64,000 nucleotides of DNA from Bacillus sp. (in: firmicutes) (GCA_012842745.1 DUSF01000035.1:310001-374000); one strand, 5' to 3'. Counted from the first letter of the stretch, positions 8,175-18,886 are shown. Numbers and translations: made by a program. The notes: generated from the letters alone by a model not told the origin.

Positions 8175-9750
8175 TGCTTGGGAAAATCATCGCTACTTTC
8201 GGACCGATTAACGGTATCCGGTTAATTTCTTCTTTTAATACTAAGCGAAAGATGGCGAGCAAAAAGCAATATACAATAGCGGTCACGATGATTGCCGTAA
8301 AAGTTTGCAAAGATAGTGACGCATCGACTAGGGTATGCTTAAAAACAAAACTGCCGATAACTCCTGAGGCAACCATTGTTACAATACTTTTCGCATAATC
8401 TTTCACATAAAATGTATAGCTTATTGCTTTAATTACTGTTGCGAAATGAAGCAATGTAACAAGTAACATTCCGAGAATAATCGCGATTGCTACCCCCATG
8501 ATACCAAATTCAGGTCTTGAGGCAAAAGCAAAAATGGCGGCAATTTTTACAAACGCCCCAATTAAGCTGTTAATCATTGCCGCTTTTGCAAGGTCAAGTG
8601 CTTGTAATGTTGCTTGTAGTGGGCCTTGGAAATAGGATAACAGGAAAAAAGGTGCCATCAGTTGGACATAAATAGCTGATTTTGTCGTGTTAAACATTAG
8701 CTCCATAATCGGTGTCGCAAATACATATAAAATAACAATCGATAGGCCACCTGTTACTAAAGTTAATCGTAACGCTTGCTGTAAGCGATGTTCAATCATG
8801 AGCGTTTGCCCTCTTGCCGCTGCTTCACTTATCGCTGGCACTAAGGAAACGGACAGGGATGTTGTTACAAAGGATGGGAGCAATAAAACGGGGATGGCAT
8901 ATCCTGTAAGCTCACCATATTGTTTTGTGGCCAAGACAGTTGCCACACCTGCTAGACTTAAGCTTTGTGAAACAACAATTGGTTCAAAAAAATAAGAAAT
9001 CGATCCAATTAATCTGCTTCCTGTCGTCGGTAAAGCAATTCTTAACAAATCATCTAATGTACGTTTGCCTGCTTTTATTTGTTGGAAAAAATGACGACGC
9101 ACTTTTATTTGTTTTTTCATTTTGAACATTGTTAGCATAAAAAGTAGCGATGCTAGCTCACCAATGACGGCGGAAATCATCGCCCCTGCAGCAGCAAATT
9201 CTACACCATAGGGTAAAAGCGCTTTCGTAATCACCGCGACTAAAGCAATGCGAACGATTTGCTCAATTACTTGTGAATACGCTGCTGGCCGCATATTTTG
9301 CAGCCCTTGAAAATAGCCGCGCAACACCGATGATAAAGCAATAATCGGAACAATAGGCGAGATTGCGATTAATGGATAATATGTACGCGAATCTGTTAAC
9401 AGTGTATTAGATAAAAGCGGTGTAAGAGCAATCATGCCCGTTGTAAAAATGATGCTTGTTACAGCTGTAATCGCTAGTGAAACAACGAGGATTTTTTTTA
9501 TCGCACGCTGATCTCCTTTTGCATCTGCCTCGGCAACAAGCTTTGAGATGGCAACAGGTAAGCCTAATTGTGTCAGCGTAATCGCTAAAAGGAAGGTTGG
9601 CAAAGCCATCATGTAAAGTCCAACGCCTTCTTCACCCATAATTCTTGCAACAACGATGCGATTCACGAATCCAAGAAAACGGGTAATTAGCCCGGCTAAA
9701 ATTAAAATCAAAGTCCCTCGTAAAAAACTTTGTTTATATCTATTAGACAT
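8164..9750 (-). CDS. spoVB: Stage V sporulation protein B, MOP-family flippase
   Basis: 528 residues, 12-14 membrane helices, polysaccharide-transporter/MurJ-like superfamily. Matches SpoVB along its length: FVNRIVVARIMGEEGVGLYMMALPTF at the N terminus (split here only for description), LTQLGLPVAISKLVAEA, SSVLRGYFQG and ATKQYGELTG. SpoVB is needed for spore cortex synthesis and is thought to flip lipid-linked cortex precursors in the mother cell. The ATG is at 9750 and the stop lies in the shared terminator hairpin. It neighbours comN as in B. subtilis. Confidence 0.93.
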   Translation of the reverse strand: MSNRYKQSFLRGTLILILAGLITRFLGFVNRIVVARIMGEEGVGLYMMALPTFLLAITLTQLGLPVAISKLVAEADAKGDQRAIKKILVVSLAITAVTSIIFTTGMIALTPLLSNTLLTDSRTYYPLIAISPIVPIIALSSVLRGYFQGLQNMRPAAYSQVIEQIVRIALVAVITKALLPYGVEFAAAGAMISAVIGELASLLFMLTMFKMKKQIKVRRHFFQQIKAGKRTLDDLLRIALPTTGSRLIGSISYFFEPIVVSQSLSLAGVATVLATKQYGELTGYAIPVLLLPSFVTTSLSVSLVPAISEAAARGQTLMIEHRLQQALRLTLVTGGLSIVILYVFATPIMELMFNTTKSAIYVQLMAPFFLLSYFQGPLQATLQALDLAKAAMINSLIGAFVKIAAIFAFASRPEFGIMGVAIAIILGMLLVTLLHFATVIKAISYTFYVKDYAKSIVTMVASGVIGSFVFKHTLVDASLSLQTFTAIIVTAIVYCFLLAIFRLVLKEEINRIPLIGPKVAMIFPSKKK

Positions 9751-9863
9751 TTAAAGCCCCTACCTTCAAAATTGCTACGATATTCGGTACAATAATTTAT
9801 ATGCACAATGTATGGGCAAGCATGACAAGTTTATTATTGGATTATAGATGAGGGGGCGGAAAA

Positions 9864-10157
9864 ATGGAGGTTGAAAAACAGCCTGTTGAATTTTACAAAG
9901 ATGAAGTGCTGCCAGTTGTAGAAAGTAAAATGGATGAATTTCGTTTGCTTGGGTATGATCGTGTTTCATTGCAGGGAATATGGGATTGTTTACAAAACAA
10001 AAAATGGAGGAAAAAGGAAGATAAACTTCTCCACGAGGTTGTCGCCGATATTTTATCACTTCAAATTGGTGATTATATGAGCTATTTAACAATCGAAGCC
10101 TATAAAGGACCTGATTTTTTTGCTGAGTTTGAAACAACTGTTGACAGAACAAATTGA
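9864..10157 (+). CDS. comN: Post-transcriptional regulator ComN
   Basis: 97 residues. The segment FYKDEVLPVVESKMDEFRLLGYD followed by IWDCLQNKKWRKKEDKLLHEVV and MSYLTIEAYKG matches the small Bacillus ComN family. In B. subtilis ComN acts on comE mRNA and is recruited by DivIVA. The protein is acidic, soluble and helical. The ATG at 9864 follows GAGGGGGCGG. It is divergent from spoVB and upstream of secDF, as in B. subtilis. Confidence 0.82.
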   Translation: MEVEKQPVEFYKDEVLPVVESKMDEFRLLGYDRVSLQGIWDCLQNKKWRKKEDKLLHEVVADILSLQIGDYMSYLTIEAYKGPDFFAEFETTVDRTN

Positions 10158-10226
10158 CATATCTTATGCCAGTTTTCTATAATGGACATATTGAAATTAT
10201 TTTTAAATATAAATTTATGCTTGTGA

Positions 10227-10250
10227 AACGGGATGAAATCCCGTTGTTTT
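10227..10250 (+). terminator. Intrinsic terminator of comN
   Basis: AACGGGAT (10227-10234) pairs with ATCCCGTT (10238-10245) around GAA, followed by GTTTT. It lies between comN and secDF. Confidence 0.7.
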
Positions 10251-10272
10251 CATGTTTGAAGGAGGAGCGTCT

Positions 10273-12540
10273 ATGGTTAAAAGAGGACGGATTTTAGCAT
10301 TTTTCCTGATCGTCCTGTTATTTGGAAGTACGATGGGTTTCACAACGGATAAAACGTTGAAAGACATTAAACTGGGACTGGATCTTCAAGGTGGATTTGA
10401 AATTTTATATGAAGTAACGCCAATTATCGAAAATCAAAAAGTAGACCGTGAGCTATTATTAAGTACGGTTAGTGCTTTGCGTAAAAGGATTGACGTTTTA
10501 GGTGTAAGTGAACCTAATATTCAAATTGAAGGAAATGACCGCATCCGCGTTCAGTTGGCAGGTGTGAAAGATCAAGAAAAAGCACGTGAAATTCTTTCTA
10601 CACAAGCGAAGCTGACATTTAGGGATGTACTTGACGAAAAATTATTAGATGGAGCGGATTTACAAGAAGGAGGGGCTAAACAATCATTTGATCAAAATAA
10701 TCAGCCGGTTGTATCGCTGACACTTAAAGATGCAGATAAATTCGGTCAAGTTACAAAGCATATATTGGATATGAAACCAAACAATCAATTAGTTATTTGG
10801 TTAGATTTTGAAGAAGGCGTTGACTCTTTTGTATCTGAAATTCAGAAAACAGATGGACAACCGAAGTTTTTATCAAACGCTAATGTAAAAGAGGTTTTAA
10901 ATACAAAGGATGTCATGATTAGCGGTAGTTTTACAATTGATGAAGCGAAGCAATTAGCGGATTTATTGAATGCAGGGTCACTACCAGTTGAATTAAATGA
11001 AATTTTCTCAACATCGATTGGGGCATCATTTGGTGAAAAAGCATTACAAGATACTATTTTTGCAGGTCTAATTGGAATTGCTTTAATCTATCTGTTCATG
11101 CTTTTCTATTATCGTTTCCCAGGCTTTATTGCGGTTGTTGCGTTAAGCATCTATATTTGGTTAATCCTGCTCGTATTTGATGCGATGAATGCCGTTTTAA
11201 CATTACCTGGTATTGCGGCTTTAATCCTAGGGGTTGGTATGGCCGTAGATGCCAACATCATCACGTATGAACGGATAAAAGAAGAGATTCGAACAGGAAA
11301 ATCAATCATGTCTGCTTTTCGTGCCGGTAGTAAAAACTCGTTCTCAACGATTCTTGATGCGAATGTAACAACAATTCTTGCAGCTGTTGTTTTATTCATC
11401 TACGGGACAAGCTCTGTTAAAGGGTTTGCGACAATGTTGATTATCAGTATTTTAGTCAGCTTCCTTACAGCCGTTTGGGGCTCGCGGATTTTATTACAAC
11501 TATGGGTAAACAGCCGTTTATTAAATAATAAGCCAGGCTGGTTTGGCGTGAAAAAGAGCCAAATTCGCGACATCAATGAATATAATGAAGAGGAACTTGT
11601 TGTTCAAGGACCATTTGCGAAGCTAGATTTTATTAAGCACCATCGAAAGTATTTCTTCTTTTCTGGCGCAATGGTTGTTGTTGGTACAATTCTCCTTTTA
11701 ACAATGGGGTTAAATCTTGGTATTGATTTTGCCAGTGGTACACGGGTTGAGATTCAGTCGCCTGAACATAAATTAACGAAGGACATTCTCCAAAAAGAAT
11801 TTGCTGCGTTAGGCTATGATGCCGAAGATATTACGCTTGCTGGTGATAATAATGAAATGAGCATCTCCCGTTTTGTTGGTGTTCTTTCAAAAGAAGAAAT
11901 CGCCAAAATGAAAGCACATTTCCATGATAAATATGGGGCTGAGCCGAATATTAGCACGGTATCACCTACCGTTGGGAAAGAGTTAGCTAAAAATGCTTTC
12001 AAGGGGATTATGATTGCATCTCTCGGAATTGTTCTTTATGTTGCCGTCCGCTTTGAATGGCGTTTCGGACTTGCTGCGATTATCTCGCTTCTCCATGATG
12101 CTTTCTTCATTATTGTTGTCTTTAGTATGTTACGGATAGAGGTTGATTTAACGTTTATTGCCGCGGTTTTAACGATTGTTGGTTATTCAATAAACGATAC
12201 GATTGTTACGTTTGACCGAATTCGTGAAAATATGAGATTAAAGAAACGTGTGAAAACATATGATGATTTAGCGGAAATCGTCAATAAAAGCTTAATCCAG
12301 GTGATGGGTCGTTCGATCAACACTGTTTTAACTGTTGTCATTGCAACAGCAGCATTGTATATTTTTGGTGCTGAATCAATCCGCAACTTCTCGTTTGCTT
12401 TATTAGTTGGATTAGTTGCAGGAGTATATTCATCAATCTTTATTGCGGCCCAATTATGGTTAGTTTGGAAAGCGAAATCTTTAGGAAAAACAAAGTCTAA
12501 GCCAAAAGAAACTGACGTGGATCCAGAACCGCAAGTATAA
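10273..12540 (+). CDS. secDF: Fused protein translocase subunit SecDF
   Basis: 755 residues from ATG 10273, which has AAGGAGGAG upstream; an ATG at 10252 precedes that site. SecD and SecF are fused into one polypeptide with 12 membrane helices, as in Bacillus. The SecD half shows LGLDLQGGFEILYEV and the first extracytoplasmic domain, then AALILGVGMAVDANIITYERI. The SecF half (from about residue 460) shows LGIDFASGTRVEIQ and VGYSINDTIVTFDRIRE. It uses the proton gradient to assist late steps of Sec export. It is flanked by terminators, so it is transcribed alone. Confidence 0.97.
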   Translation: MVKRGRILAFFLIVLLFGSTMGFTTDKTLKDIKLGLDLQGGFEILYEVTPIIENQKVDRELLLSTVSALRKRIDVLGVSEPNIQIEGNDRIRVQLAGVKDQEKAREILSTQAKLTFRDVLDEKLLDGADLQEGGAKQSFDQNNQPVVSLTLKDADKFGQVTKHILDMKPNNQLVIWLDFEEGVDSFVSEIQKTDGQPKFLSNANVKEVLNTKDVMISGSFTIDEAKQLADLLNAGSLPVELNEIFSTSIGASFGEKALQDTIFAGLIGIALIYLFMLFYYRFPGFIAVVALSIYIWLILLVFDAMNAVLTLPGIAALILGVGMAVDANIITYERIKEEIRTGKSIMSAFRAGSKNSFSTILDANVTTILAAVVLFIYGTSSVKGFATMLIISILVSFLTAVWGSRILLQLWVNSRLLNNKPGWFGVKKSQIRDINEYNEEELVVQGPFAKLDFIKHHRKYFFFSGAMVVVGTILLLTMGLNLGIDFASGTRVEIQSPEHKLTKDILQKEFAALGYDAEDITLAGDNNEMSISRFVGVLSKEEIAKMKAHFHDKYGAEPNISTVSPTVGKELAKNAFKGIMIASLGIVLYVAVRFEWRFGLAAIISLLHDAFFIIVVFSMLRIEVDLTFIAAVLTIVGYSINDTIVTFDRIRENMRLKKRVKTYDDLAEIVNKSLIQVMGRSINTVLTVVIATAALYIFGAESIRNFSFALLVGLVAGVYSSIFIAAQLWLVWKAKSLGKTKSKPKETDVDPEPQV

Positions 12541-12553
12541 ATTTAGTGTAATT

Positions 12554-12592
12554 AAAAGGAGTCTCTTTCTACGTGAAGGGACTCCTTTTTTT
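12554..12592 (+). terminator. Intrinsic terminator of secDF
   Basis: AAAAGGAGTC (12554-12563) pairs with GACTCCTTTT (12580-12589), followed by a run of T residues. Confidence 0.88.
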
Positions 12593-12649
12593 ACAATTGC
12601 CACTCCTCATGCCTGTCTAGTATACTTAATAGGTTAAGGAGTGGTTTTT

Positions 12650-15016
12650 TTGTTATATTCAAAAAATCGGTGGATTATTAAAGATAGTGATGGTAGTACG
12701 ATTGTGCAAGAGTTGGTCTCTAATCTTAACATTACCCCTCTTGTTGCTAGACTTTTAATAAATAGAGGCATAGAAAAGATTGAAGATGCACATGCTTTTT
12801 TAACTAAAGATGTAAACGGTTTTCATGACCCGTTTTTATTAGATTCGATGGAAATTGTTGTTGCTAGAATAGAGCGGGCGATTGAACATAATGAAAAAAT
12901 TCTTGTTTACGGCGATTATGACGCCGATGGTGTTTCAAGTACAACAGTTATGGTGAAGGCTTTAGAAGAAAAGGGGGCAAAGGTTGATTTTTATATTCCC
13001 AATCGTTTCTCTGAAGGCTATGGACCTAACGAAGCCGCTTTTAGGTGGGCAAAAGATGAGGGCTATCAAGTTATTATTACTGTTGATAATGGCATTTCGG
13101 CCATCCATGAAGCGCAGGTAGCGAAGGAGTTAGGCATTGACTTGATTATTACTGATCACCATGAAGTGTCGCCTGAGCTTCCAGATGCGTTTGCGATTAT
13201 TCACCCACGTAAACAAGGGAGCAAATACCCATTTGGTGAATTAGCGGGTGTTGGTGTTGCTTTTAAAGTCGCCCATGCCTTATTAGGGTATTTGCCAAAG
13301 CATTTACTTGAGTTTGCGGCAATTGGGACGATTGCTGATTTAGTGCCGTTGCAGGATGAAAATCGTTTAATTGCCAGCTTCGGAATAAAAGCGCTACAAA
13401 ATACAACAAATCCAGGCCTAAGAGCCCTTTTGAGAGTAGCTGGCATGGAAGATAAAGAAATTAATGAAGAAACAATCGGTTTTGCTATCGGGCCGCGCAT
13501 TAATGCTGTAGGCCGCCTAGGCTCCGCTGATCCTGCTGTTGAATTATTAATGACGGACTCTAATGAAGAAGCAGACATGATTGCAGCAGAAATTGATGAA
13601 GTGAATCGCGATCGGCAACAATTGGTGAATGAAATTACGAAGGAAGCAATTAATGAGGTAGAAAGAAATTTTTCGCCTGATGAACATGCTGTCTTCGTCC
13701 TTACTAAGGAAGGCTGGAATCCAGGGGTAATCGGCATTGTTGCCTCAAGACTAGTCGAAAAGTATTATCGCCCGACAATTGTCTTAAGCATTGACCATGA
13801 AAAAGGTGTAGCAAAAGGGTCGGCAAGAAGTATCCAAGGCTTCGATTTGTTTGAAAATCTATCGAAATGCCGGGATATTCTTTCTCATTTTGGCGGTCAT
13901 GCAATGGCTGCTGGAATGACATTGGCGATTAAAGACGTAGAAATATTACGGAAACGACTAAATAATTTTGCTCGTGAAATAGTAAAGGAAGATGATTTTA
14001 CACCTTTAATGAATATTGACTTAACCTGTAGTCTTACTGAAATTAGCCTTGCAACAATCGAGGAAATATATGAGCTTGCCCCATTTGGTGTTGGCAATTC
14101 AAAACCTGTCGTTTGTATTGAAGATATTTCACTACAGCAAATTCGCAAAATTGGCAGTCAAGCGAACCATTTGAAGATGATTTTTGAACAGGATGGTCAT
14201 GTTTTAGATGCGGTTGGCTTTGGTTTTGGCCATTTGGCAGATGAAATCTCATCATTGTCAAGCTTAAAAGTGGTTGGTGAACTGTCCATTAATGAATGGA
14301 ACGGTTTCAGAAAACCACAATTTATGCTGAAGGATGCTTGTGTGGATGAATGGCAGCTGTTCGATTTAAGAGGAAAAAAAGAAATAAAAAAACATTTTGA
14401 CGGCTTTGAAATTAATCAGTTCTCTTTCATCGCTTTTCGAGAGAAGACGATTTCTCGCTTACAATTAGAAGACTTAAAAAACCAGATTATCATTGTAGAT
14501 GAAAAGAATAGTCTCGACAAAATTGATAAAAATTGCAAATCACTTGTATTACTAGATTTGCCGCATGAATCGCTTATTTTGAAAAAGCTTTTACTAGAGT
14601 TGGCGCCAGAAAGAATTTATGCTGTTTTTGACCATGAAGAGGAGCATTTTTTTAGTACATTACCTACACGGGAGCATTTTAAATGGTATTATAGCTTTTT
14701 ATTAAAACAGCAGCCATTTAATATAGTTAAGTATGCGGATGCGCTTTCTAGAAAAAAAGGCTGGTCAAAAGAAACGATTCAATTTATGACACAGGTGTTT
14801 TTTGATTTAGAATTTGCTAAAATAGAAAATGGTTTTATTTCACTAGTAAAAAATCCTGTGAAAAGGGATTTTGAATCATCGAAAATTTATAGTCGAAAGC
14901 AAGAGTTATTAAAGATGGAAGCGGAATTGGTGTATTCTTCTTATCAGTCGTTAAAAGATTGGTTTGACCAAGTTATTCGAACGTCCCGTATAGTAGAGGA
15001 GGAAGTAGTTTCATGA
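12650..15016 (+). CDS. recJ: Single-stranded-DNA-specific exonuclease RecJ
   Basis: 788 residues from TTG 12650. AAGGAG ends at 12641, eight bases upstream, and the resulting N terminus ([11 protein letters not shown]) matches Bacillus RecJ; the in-frame GTG at 12641 overlaps the Shine-Dalgarno sequence. DHH phosphoesterase motifs are in order: [25 protein letters not shown] and [14 protein letters not shown]1 domain (GGHAMAAGM) and an OB fold follow, then a Bacillus-type C-terminal extension from about residue 570. It degrades ssDNA 5' to 3' in recombination and repair. The stop overlaps the apt start (ATGA). Confidence 0.96.
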   Translation: MLYSKNRWIIKDSDGSTIVQELVSNLNITPLVARLLINRGIEKIEDAHAFLTKDVNGFHDPFLLDSMEIVVARIERAIEHNEKILVYGDYDADGVSSTTVMVKALEEKGAKVDFYIPNRFSEGYGPNEAAFRWAKDEGYQVIITVDNGISAIHEAQVAKELGIDLIITDHHEVSPELPDAFAIIHPRKQGSKYPFGELAGVGVAFKVAHALLGYLPKHLLEFAAIGTIADLVPLQDENRLIASFGIKALQNTTNPGLRALLRVAGMEDKEINEETIGFAIGPRINAVGRLGSADPAVELLMTDSNEEADMIAAEIDEVNRDRQQLVNEITKEAINEVERNFSPDEHAVFVLTKEGWNPGVIGIVASRLVEKYYRPTIVLSIDHEKGVAKGSARSIQGFDLFENLSKCRDILSHFGGHAMAAGMTLAIKDVEILRKRLNNFAREIVKEDDFTPLMNIDLTCSLTEISLATIEEIYELAPFGVGNSKPVVCIEDISLQQIRKIGSQANHLKMIFEQDGHVLDAVGFGFGHLADEISSLSSLKVVGELSINEWNGFRKPQFMLKDACVDEWQLFDLRGKKEIKKHFDGFEINQFSFIAFREKTISRLQLEDLKNQIIIVDEKNSLDKIDKNCKSLVLLDLPHESLILKKLLLELAPERIYAVFDHEEEHFFSTLPTREHFKWYYSFLLKQQPFNIVKYADALSRKKGWSKETIQFMTQVFFDLEFAKIENGFISLVKNPVKRDFESSKIYSRKQELLKMEAELVYSSYQSLKDWFDQVIRTSRIVEEEVVS

Positions 15017-15525
15017 ATTATAAGGATTACATTGCATTAGTTTCTGATTGGCCAAAAAAAGGTATTCAATTCAAGGATATTACACCGCTCATGGATAATG
15101 GTCCTGCCTTTAAAAGAGCAGTTGATGACATTGTACAATATGCGAAGACGAAAAAGGTTGATTTAATCGTTGGTCCAGAAGCGCGTGGTTTTATTGTAGG
15201 CTGCCCTGTTGCTTATGCATTAGAAATCGGTTTTGCCCCAGTTCGTAAGGAAGGGAAACTGCCAAGGGAAGTTATCCGTGTTGAGTATGGACTTGAATAT
15301 GGAAAAGATGTTTTAACAATGCACAAAGATGCCATCAAACCAGGCCAGCGCGTATTAATAACAGATGATCTGTTAGCAACTGGTGGAACGATGGAGGCGA
15401 CGATTCGCTTAGTCGAGCAGCTTGGCGGCGTCGTGGCAGGCTTAGCCTTTTTAGTTGAACTTAGCTATTTAGAGGGTCGTTCGAAGTTAAAAGGCTATGA
15501 TGTATTAACATTAATGGAATATTAA
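15013..15525 (+). CDS. apt: Adenine phosphoribosyltransferase
   Basis: 170 residues. Converts adenine and PRPP to AMP. PRPP loop [20 protein letters not shown] near residue 117, [19 protein letters not shown] near residue 55, and the hood sequence [14 protein letters not shown]. The ATG at 15013 overlaps the recJ stop by four bases, which indicates translational coupling. A terminator follows. Confidence 0.97.
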   Translation: MNYKDYIALVSDWPKKGIQFKDITPLMDNGPAFKRAVDDIVQYAKTKKVDLIVGPEARGFIVGCPVAYALEIGFAPVRKEGKLPREVIRVEYGLEYGKDVLTMHKDAIKPGQRVLITDDLLATGGTMEATIRLVEQLGGVVAGLAFLVELSYLEGRSKLKGYDVLTLMEY

Positions 15526-15536
15526 AGAAAGTATAT

Positions 15537-15566
15537 GGAGTGCCCGTTTGGGTACTCCTTCTTTTT
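15537..15566 (+). terminator. Intrinsic terminator of recJ-apt
   Basis: GGAGTGCCC (15537-15545) pairs with GGGTACTCC (15550-15558) with one G-T pair, followed by TTCTTTTT. Confidence 0.82.
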
Positions 15567-15678
15567 AAATTGAACTTCATTTTAATTTTTCATAACACTT
15601 TACATTATCGGTTTCTTTCATGATAATAGATAAAATAAGAGAGTTTTCTAATCGTGATAGAATATTAGGTGATTTTTA

Positions 15679-17880
15679 ATGGCTAATGAACAAGTATTAA
15701 CAATTGACCAAGTTTTAGACCTAACAAGGCGCTATTTACCTGAAGAAGATGTAGCGTTCGTTGAGTCTGCTTATAAATATGCAGAAGCGGCACATCATGA
15801 CCAATATCGCAAGTCAGGTGAACCTTACATTATCCATCCAATTCAAGTTGCTGGAATTTTGGCTGAACTGGAAATGGACCCTGTGACAGTTGCAGCAGGA
15901 TTTCTTCATGATGTTGTTGAGGATACAGATATTACATTGGAAGATATAGAAAATGAATTCAATAAAGAAGTAGCGATGCTAGTCGATGGTGTCACAAAGC
16001 TTGGAAAAATCAAATATAAATCGAAGGAAGCCCAACAAGCAGAAAACCACCGAAAAATGTTTATTGCGATGGCGCAGGATATTCGCGTTATCTTGATTAA
16101 GCTTGCTGACCGTCTCCATAACATGCGAACATTGAAGCATTTACCTCCTGAAAAACAAAGGCGAATTTCCAATGAAACGCTTGAAATATTTGCACCCTTA
16201 GCCCATCGTCTTGGGATTTCAACGATTAAGTGGGAGCTTGAAGATACGGCATTAAGGTATTTGAATCCGCAGCAGTACTATCGAATTGTCAACTTAATGA
16301 AAAATAAGCGGGTCGAACGTGAAAACCAGGTGAAAGAGGTTATCGACGAAATTCGCAAGCGTTTAGATGAAGTTCTTTTGAAAGCAGATATCTCAGGCCG
16401 CCCAAAACATATATATAGCATTTATCGAAAAATGGTACTCCAAAACAAACAATTTAATGAAATTTATGATCTACTGGCAGTCCGAGTTTTAGTTGAGAGC
16501 ATTAAGGATTGTTATGCTGTCCTAGGTGTGATTCATACTTGCTGGAAGCCGATGCCTGGACGGTTTAAAGATTATATCGCGATGCCAAAGGCGAATATGT
16601 ATCAATCGCTGCATACAACTGTAATCGGCCCTAAGGGTGACCCAATAGAAGTTCAAATTCGCACAACTGAAATGCACCATATTGCTGAGTATGGAATTGC
16701 GGCTCACTGGGCTTATAAAGAAGGAACGCAAATTAGTGAAAATCAAGAAAATTTACAAGAAAAGCTAACTTGGTTCAGGGAAATATTGGAATGGCAACAA
16801 GATACAAATGATGCTGAAGAATTTATGGAATCGCTAAAAATTGATTTGTTTTCTGATATGGTCTTTGTATTTACTCCAAAAGGCGATGTCTATGAGTTGC
16901 CAAGAGGCTCGGTGCCAATTGATTTTTCCTATCGAATTCACACTGAGATTGGCAACAAAACAATTGGAGCAAAGGTAAACGGCAAGATGGTGCCGTTAGA
17001 CCATCAATTGAAAACCGGCGATATTGTCGAGATTTTAACATCAAAGCAATCATTCGGCCCTTCACAGGATTGGATTAAGATTTGCCAAACATCACAGGCA
17101 AAAAATAAAATTCGTCAGTTTTTCAAAAAGCAGCGCCGTGATGAGAATGTCGAAAAAGGCCGAGAGTTAGTTGAAAAAGAAATTTCAAAATATGACTTGG
17201 AGCTCAAAGACGTCTTGACAACGGAAAATTTAAATCGCGTCGCGGAGAAGTTTAATTTTGCTAATGAAGAAGATATGTATGCAGCTGTCGGCTATAACGG
17301 CATAACGGCTGCCCAAATTGCTACAAGATTAACGGAAAAGCTGCGTCGACAAAAAGGACAAGAGCAGCTTGAAGAATCGCTCTTAAAAGCTGTTGCAGAA
17401 GTAAAGAGCATCCCTCATAAAAAGAAAAAGGATACTGGAGTTGTTGTCAAAGGCGTCGATAATTTGCTTGTCAGATTATCGAAATGCTGTAATCCTGTAC
17501 CGGGTGATGACATTTTAGGATTCATTACTAGGGGTAGAGGCGTATCTGTTCATCGTGCCGACTGTCCAAATATTCATACGGAAGAAGCGAAGGAGCGGCT
17601 TTTGCCAGTTGAATGGGAAGGAAGCGGTGAGGACGGAAAAACATACAATGTCGATATTGAAATTACCGGTTATGATCGCCGTGGACTTTTAAATGAAGTG
17701 TTGCAAGCGGTCAATGAGGCAAAAACAAATATCACAGCTGTATCGGGTCGAACAGACCGAAATAAGATAGTCACAATTGATATTTCGATTCCAATTCAAA
17801 ACGTGAATCACCTGCAAAAAATAGCTGATCGCATTAAACAAATCCCTGATATTTATTCTGTAAGGAGAATTATGCAATAA
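15679..17880 (+). CDS. relA: Bifunctional (p)ppGpp synthetase/hydrolase (Rel)
   Basis: 733 residues. N-terminal HD hydrolase ([15 protein letters not shown] with His77/Asp78, plus [12 protein letters not shown]) and synthetase domain ([38 protein letters not shown]) are both intact. A TGS domain ([19 protein letters not shown], about 390-455), a zinc-finger/helical region with [12 protein letters not shown] and HRADCPN, and a C-terminal ACT domain (about 660-733) follow. It is the long ribosome-associated stringent response enzyme. ATG 15679. Confidence 0.97.
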   Translation: MANEQVLTIDQVLDLTRRYLPEEDVAFVESAYKYAEAAHHDQYRKSGEPYIIHPIQVAGILAELEMDPVTVAAGFLHDVVEDTDITLEDIENEFNKEVAMLVDGVTKLGKIKYKSKEAQQAENHRKMFIAMAQDIRVILIKLADRLHNMRTLKHLPPEKQRRISNETLEIFAPLAHRLGISTIKWELEDTALRYLNPQQYYRIVNLMKNKRVERENQVKEVIDEIRKRLDEVLLKADISGRPKHIYSIYRKMVLQNKQFNEIYDLLAVRVLVESIKDCYAVLGVIHTCWKPMPGRFKDYIAMPKANMYQSLHTTVIGPKGDPIEVQIRTTEMHHIAEYGIAAHWAYKEGTQISENQENLQEKLTWFREILEWQQDTNDAEEFMESLKIDLFSDMVFVFTPKGDVYELPRGSVPIDFSYRIHTEIGNKTIGAKVNGKMVPLDHQLKTGDIVEILTSKQSFGPSQDWIKICQTSQAKNKIRQFFKKQRRDENVEKGRELVEKEISKYDLELKDVLTTENLNRVAEKFNFANEEDMYAAVGYNGITAAQIATRLTEKLRRQKGQEQLEESLLKAVAEVKSIPHKKKKDTGVVVKGVDNLLVRLSKCCNPVPGDDILGFITRGRGVSVHRADCPNIHTEEAKERLLPVEWEGSGEDGKTYNVDIEITGYDRRGLLNEVLQAVNEAKTNITAVSGRTDRNKIVTIDISIPIQNVNHLQKIADRIKQIPDIYSVRRIMQ

Positions 17881-17891
17881 TTTAAGAAGAA

Positions 17892-17922
17892 AGGCGGCCT
17901 GTTCTGTACACGGCCGCCTCTT
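17892..17922 (+). terminator. Hairpin after relA
   Basis: AGGCGGCC (17892-17899) pairs with GGCCGCCT (17912-17919), loop 12 nt. The T tract is weak (CTTCC), so termination efficiency is uncertain. Confidence 0.6.
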
Positions 17923-17940
17923 CCGTGGTGTAAATCTTAA

Positions 17941-18075
17941 TTCGTGGATAAATCGCTGGTTTCGTGGATAAAAGGAATCAATTCGTGGATAAACCGCTGG
18001 TTTCGTGGATAAAAGGAATTAATTCGTGGATAAACCGCTAGTTTCGTGGAAAAGTAGCTCAGTTTCGTGGAAATA
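17941..18075. repeat. Phased array of seven TTCGTGGA motifs (20/21-bp period)
   Basis: TTCGTGGATAAA or close variants start at 17941, 17961, 17982, 18002, 18023, 18043 and 18064. Spacing alternates exactly 20 and 21 bp, so the full unit is 41 bp. The last two copies diverge (TTCGTGGAAA). On the other strand each core reads TTTATCCACGAA, which is eight of nine bases of the DnaA box TTATCCACA. It lies between relA and dtd, ending about 20 bp before the dtd Shine-Dalgarno sequence. Confidence 0.85.
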
Positions 18076-18111
18076 GGTAAGAAAAATGTTGAGACAAGGA
18101 GTGAATCTTTT

Positions 18112-18555
18112 ATGAAAGTAGTCGTACAACGTTCAAAACAAGCAAATGTGCAAGTAAACGGTGAAATTGTCGGCAAAATTGAGTCCGGGTTAGTGCTCTT
18201 GGTTGGCATCACACATACCGATACAATCGAGGATGCCGAATATATTGCTGATAAAGTCGTAAACTTGCGCATTTTTGAAGATGAGGAAGATAAAATGAAT
18301 TTGTCTTTACTTGATGTTGGTGGAGAAATTTTATCAATTTCGCAATTTACATTATACGGTGATTGCAAGAAAGGGAGAAGACCGAATTTTATGGAAGCGG
18401 CAAAGCCAGATTACGCTAACAATTTATATGAAAAATTTAATGATTGCCTGCGCCGAAAAGGTGTGCATGTTGAAACAGGCCAATTTGGAGCAATGATGGC
18501 TGTTTCTTTAATAAATGATGGTCCTGTTACGATTATCCTTGAAAGTAAATCATGA
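18112..18555 (+). CDS. dtd: D-aminoacyl-tRNA deacylase
   Basis: 147 residues from ATG 18112 with AAGGAG upstream; the upstream in-frame codons lie in the repeat array and are rejected. It removes D-amino acids mischarged onto tRNA. Family motifs: [30 protein letters not shown] near residue 75 and the cross-subunit [19 protein letters not shown] near residue 125. It follows relA, as in many Bacilli. Confidence 0.96.
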   Translation: MKVVVQRSKQANVQVNGEIVGKIESGLVLLVGITHTDTIEDAEYIADKVVNLRIFEDEEDKMNLSLLDVGGEILSISQFTLYGDCKKGRRPNFMEAAKPDYANNLYEKFNDCLRRKGVHVETGQFGAMMAVSLINDGPVTIILESKS

Positions 18556-18635
18556 ACTTGTTCCATCAGTCGATGATTGCTTCCTAAAGTGATTGGACAA
18601 TGCATCAAAAATCATAATACCTCGTCAAAAAGTGA

Positions 18636-18681
18636 AATTATTTAGCTAATGATGGGCATGATATTACAGGACTAAATAATT
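18636..18681. repeat. Perfect 10-bp inverted repeat before the small HTH gene
   Basis: AATTATTTAG (18636-18645) is mirrored at 18672-18681 with 26 bp between. AT-rich, no T run. It lies 28 bp upstream of the small HTH gene, where an operator or an mRNA hairpin would fit. Confidence 0.4.
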
Positions 18682-18709
18682 AGACGTGATAATGAAGGGA
18701 ATGGAAATG

Positions 18710-18886
18710 ATGCGTTATAGTGCAAAAGGAGAAGTCACAGGCAATCCATCAAACCAATTATTTGGCATTGATTTTCATGATTTTATCCAAGGAGAACAAT
18801 CAGCAACGAACATGGAATTAGCTCAAGAGTTTGGAGTCACGCTACGGACAGTTAGAAATTTGAAAAAAAAGCTAGAGCGGAATTAA
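18710..18886 (+). CDS. Small helix-turn-helix protein of unknown function
   Basis: 58 residues from ATG 18710, which has AAGGGA nine bases upstream; several in-frame starts precede it (18686, 18692, 18701, 18707). N-terminal segment GNPSNQLFGIDFHDFIQGE, then a predicted helix-turn-helix ATNMELAQEFGVTLRTVRNL and a basic end KKKLER. It looks like a conserved Bacillus RNA- or DNA-binding protein next to hisS (a YrzK-type gene may occupy this place in B. subtilis; I am not certain). Function unknown. Confidence 0.65.
   Translation: MRYSAKGEVTGNPSNQLFGIDFHDFIQGEQSATNMELAQEFGVTLRTVRNLKKKLERN

Noticed and set aside
13201-13737. 178-residue minus-strand frame inside recJ
   Set aside because: Antisense shadow of a strongly conserved gene; Ser/Pro-rich translation without domain features.
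17941-18075. CRISPR-like array or origin of replication
   Set aside because: Period of 20/21 bp leaves spacers of only about 8-9 bp, no cas genes; no dnaA, dnaN or AT-rich unwinding region for oriC.
17937-18368. Minus-strand reading frame of 143 residues containing repeated FIHE/YPRN segments
   Set aside because: Antisense to dtd; the repeated peptide is just the 20/21-bp DNA array in translation.
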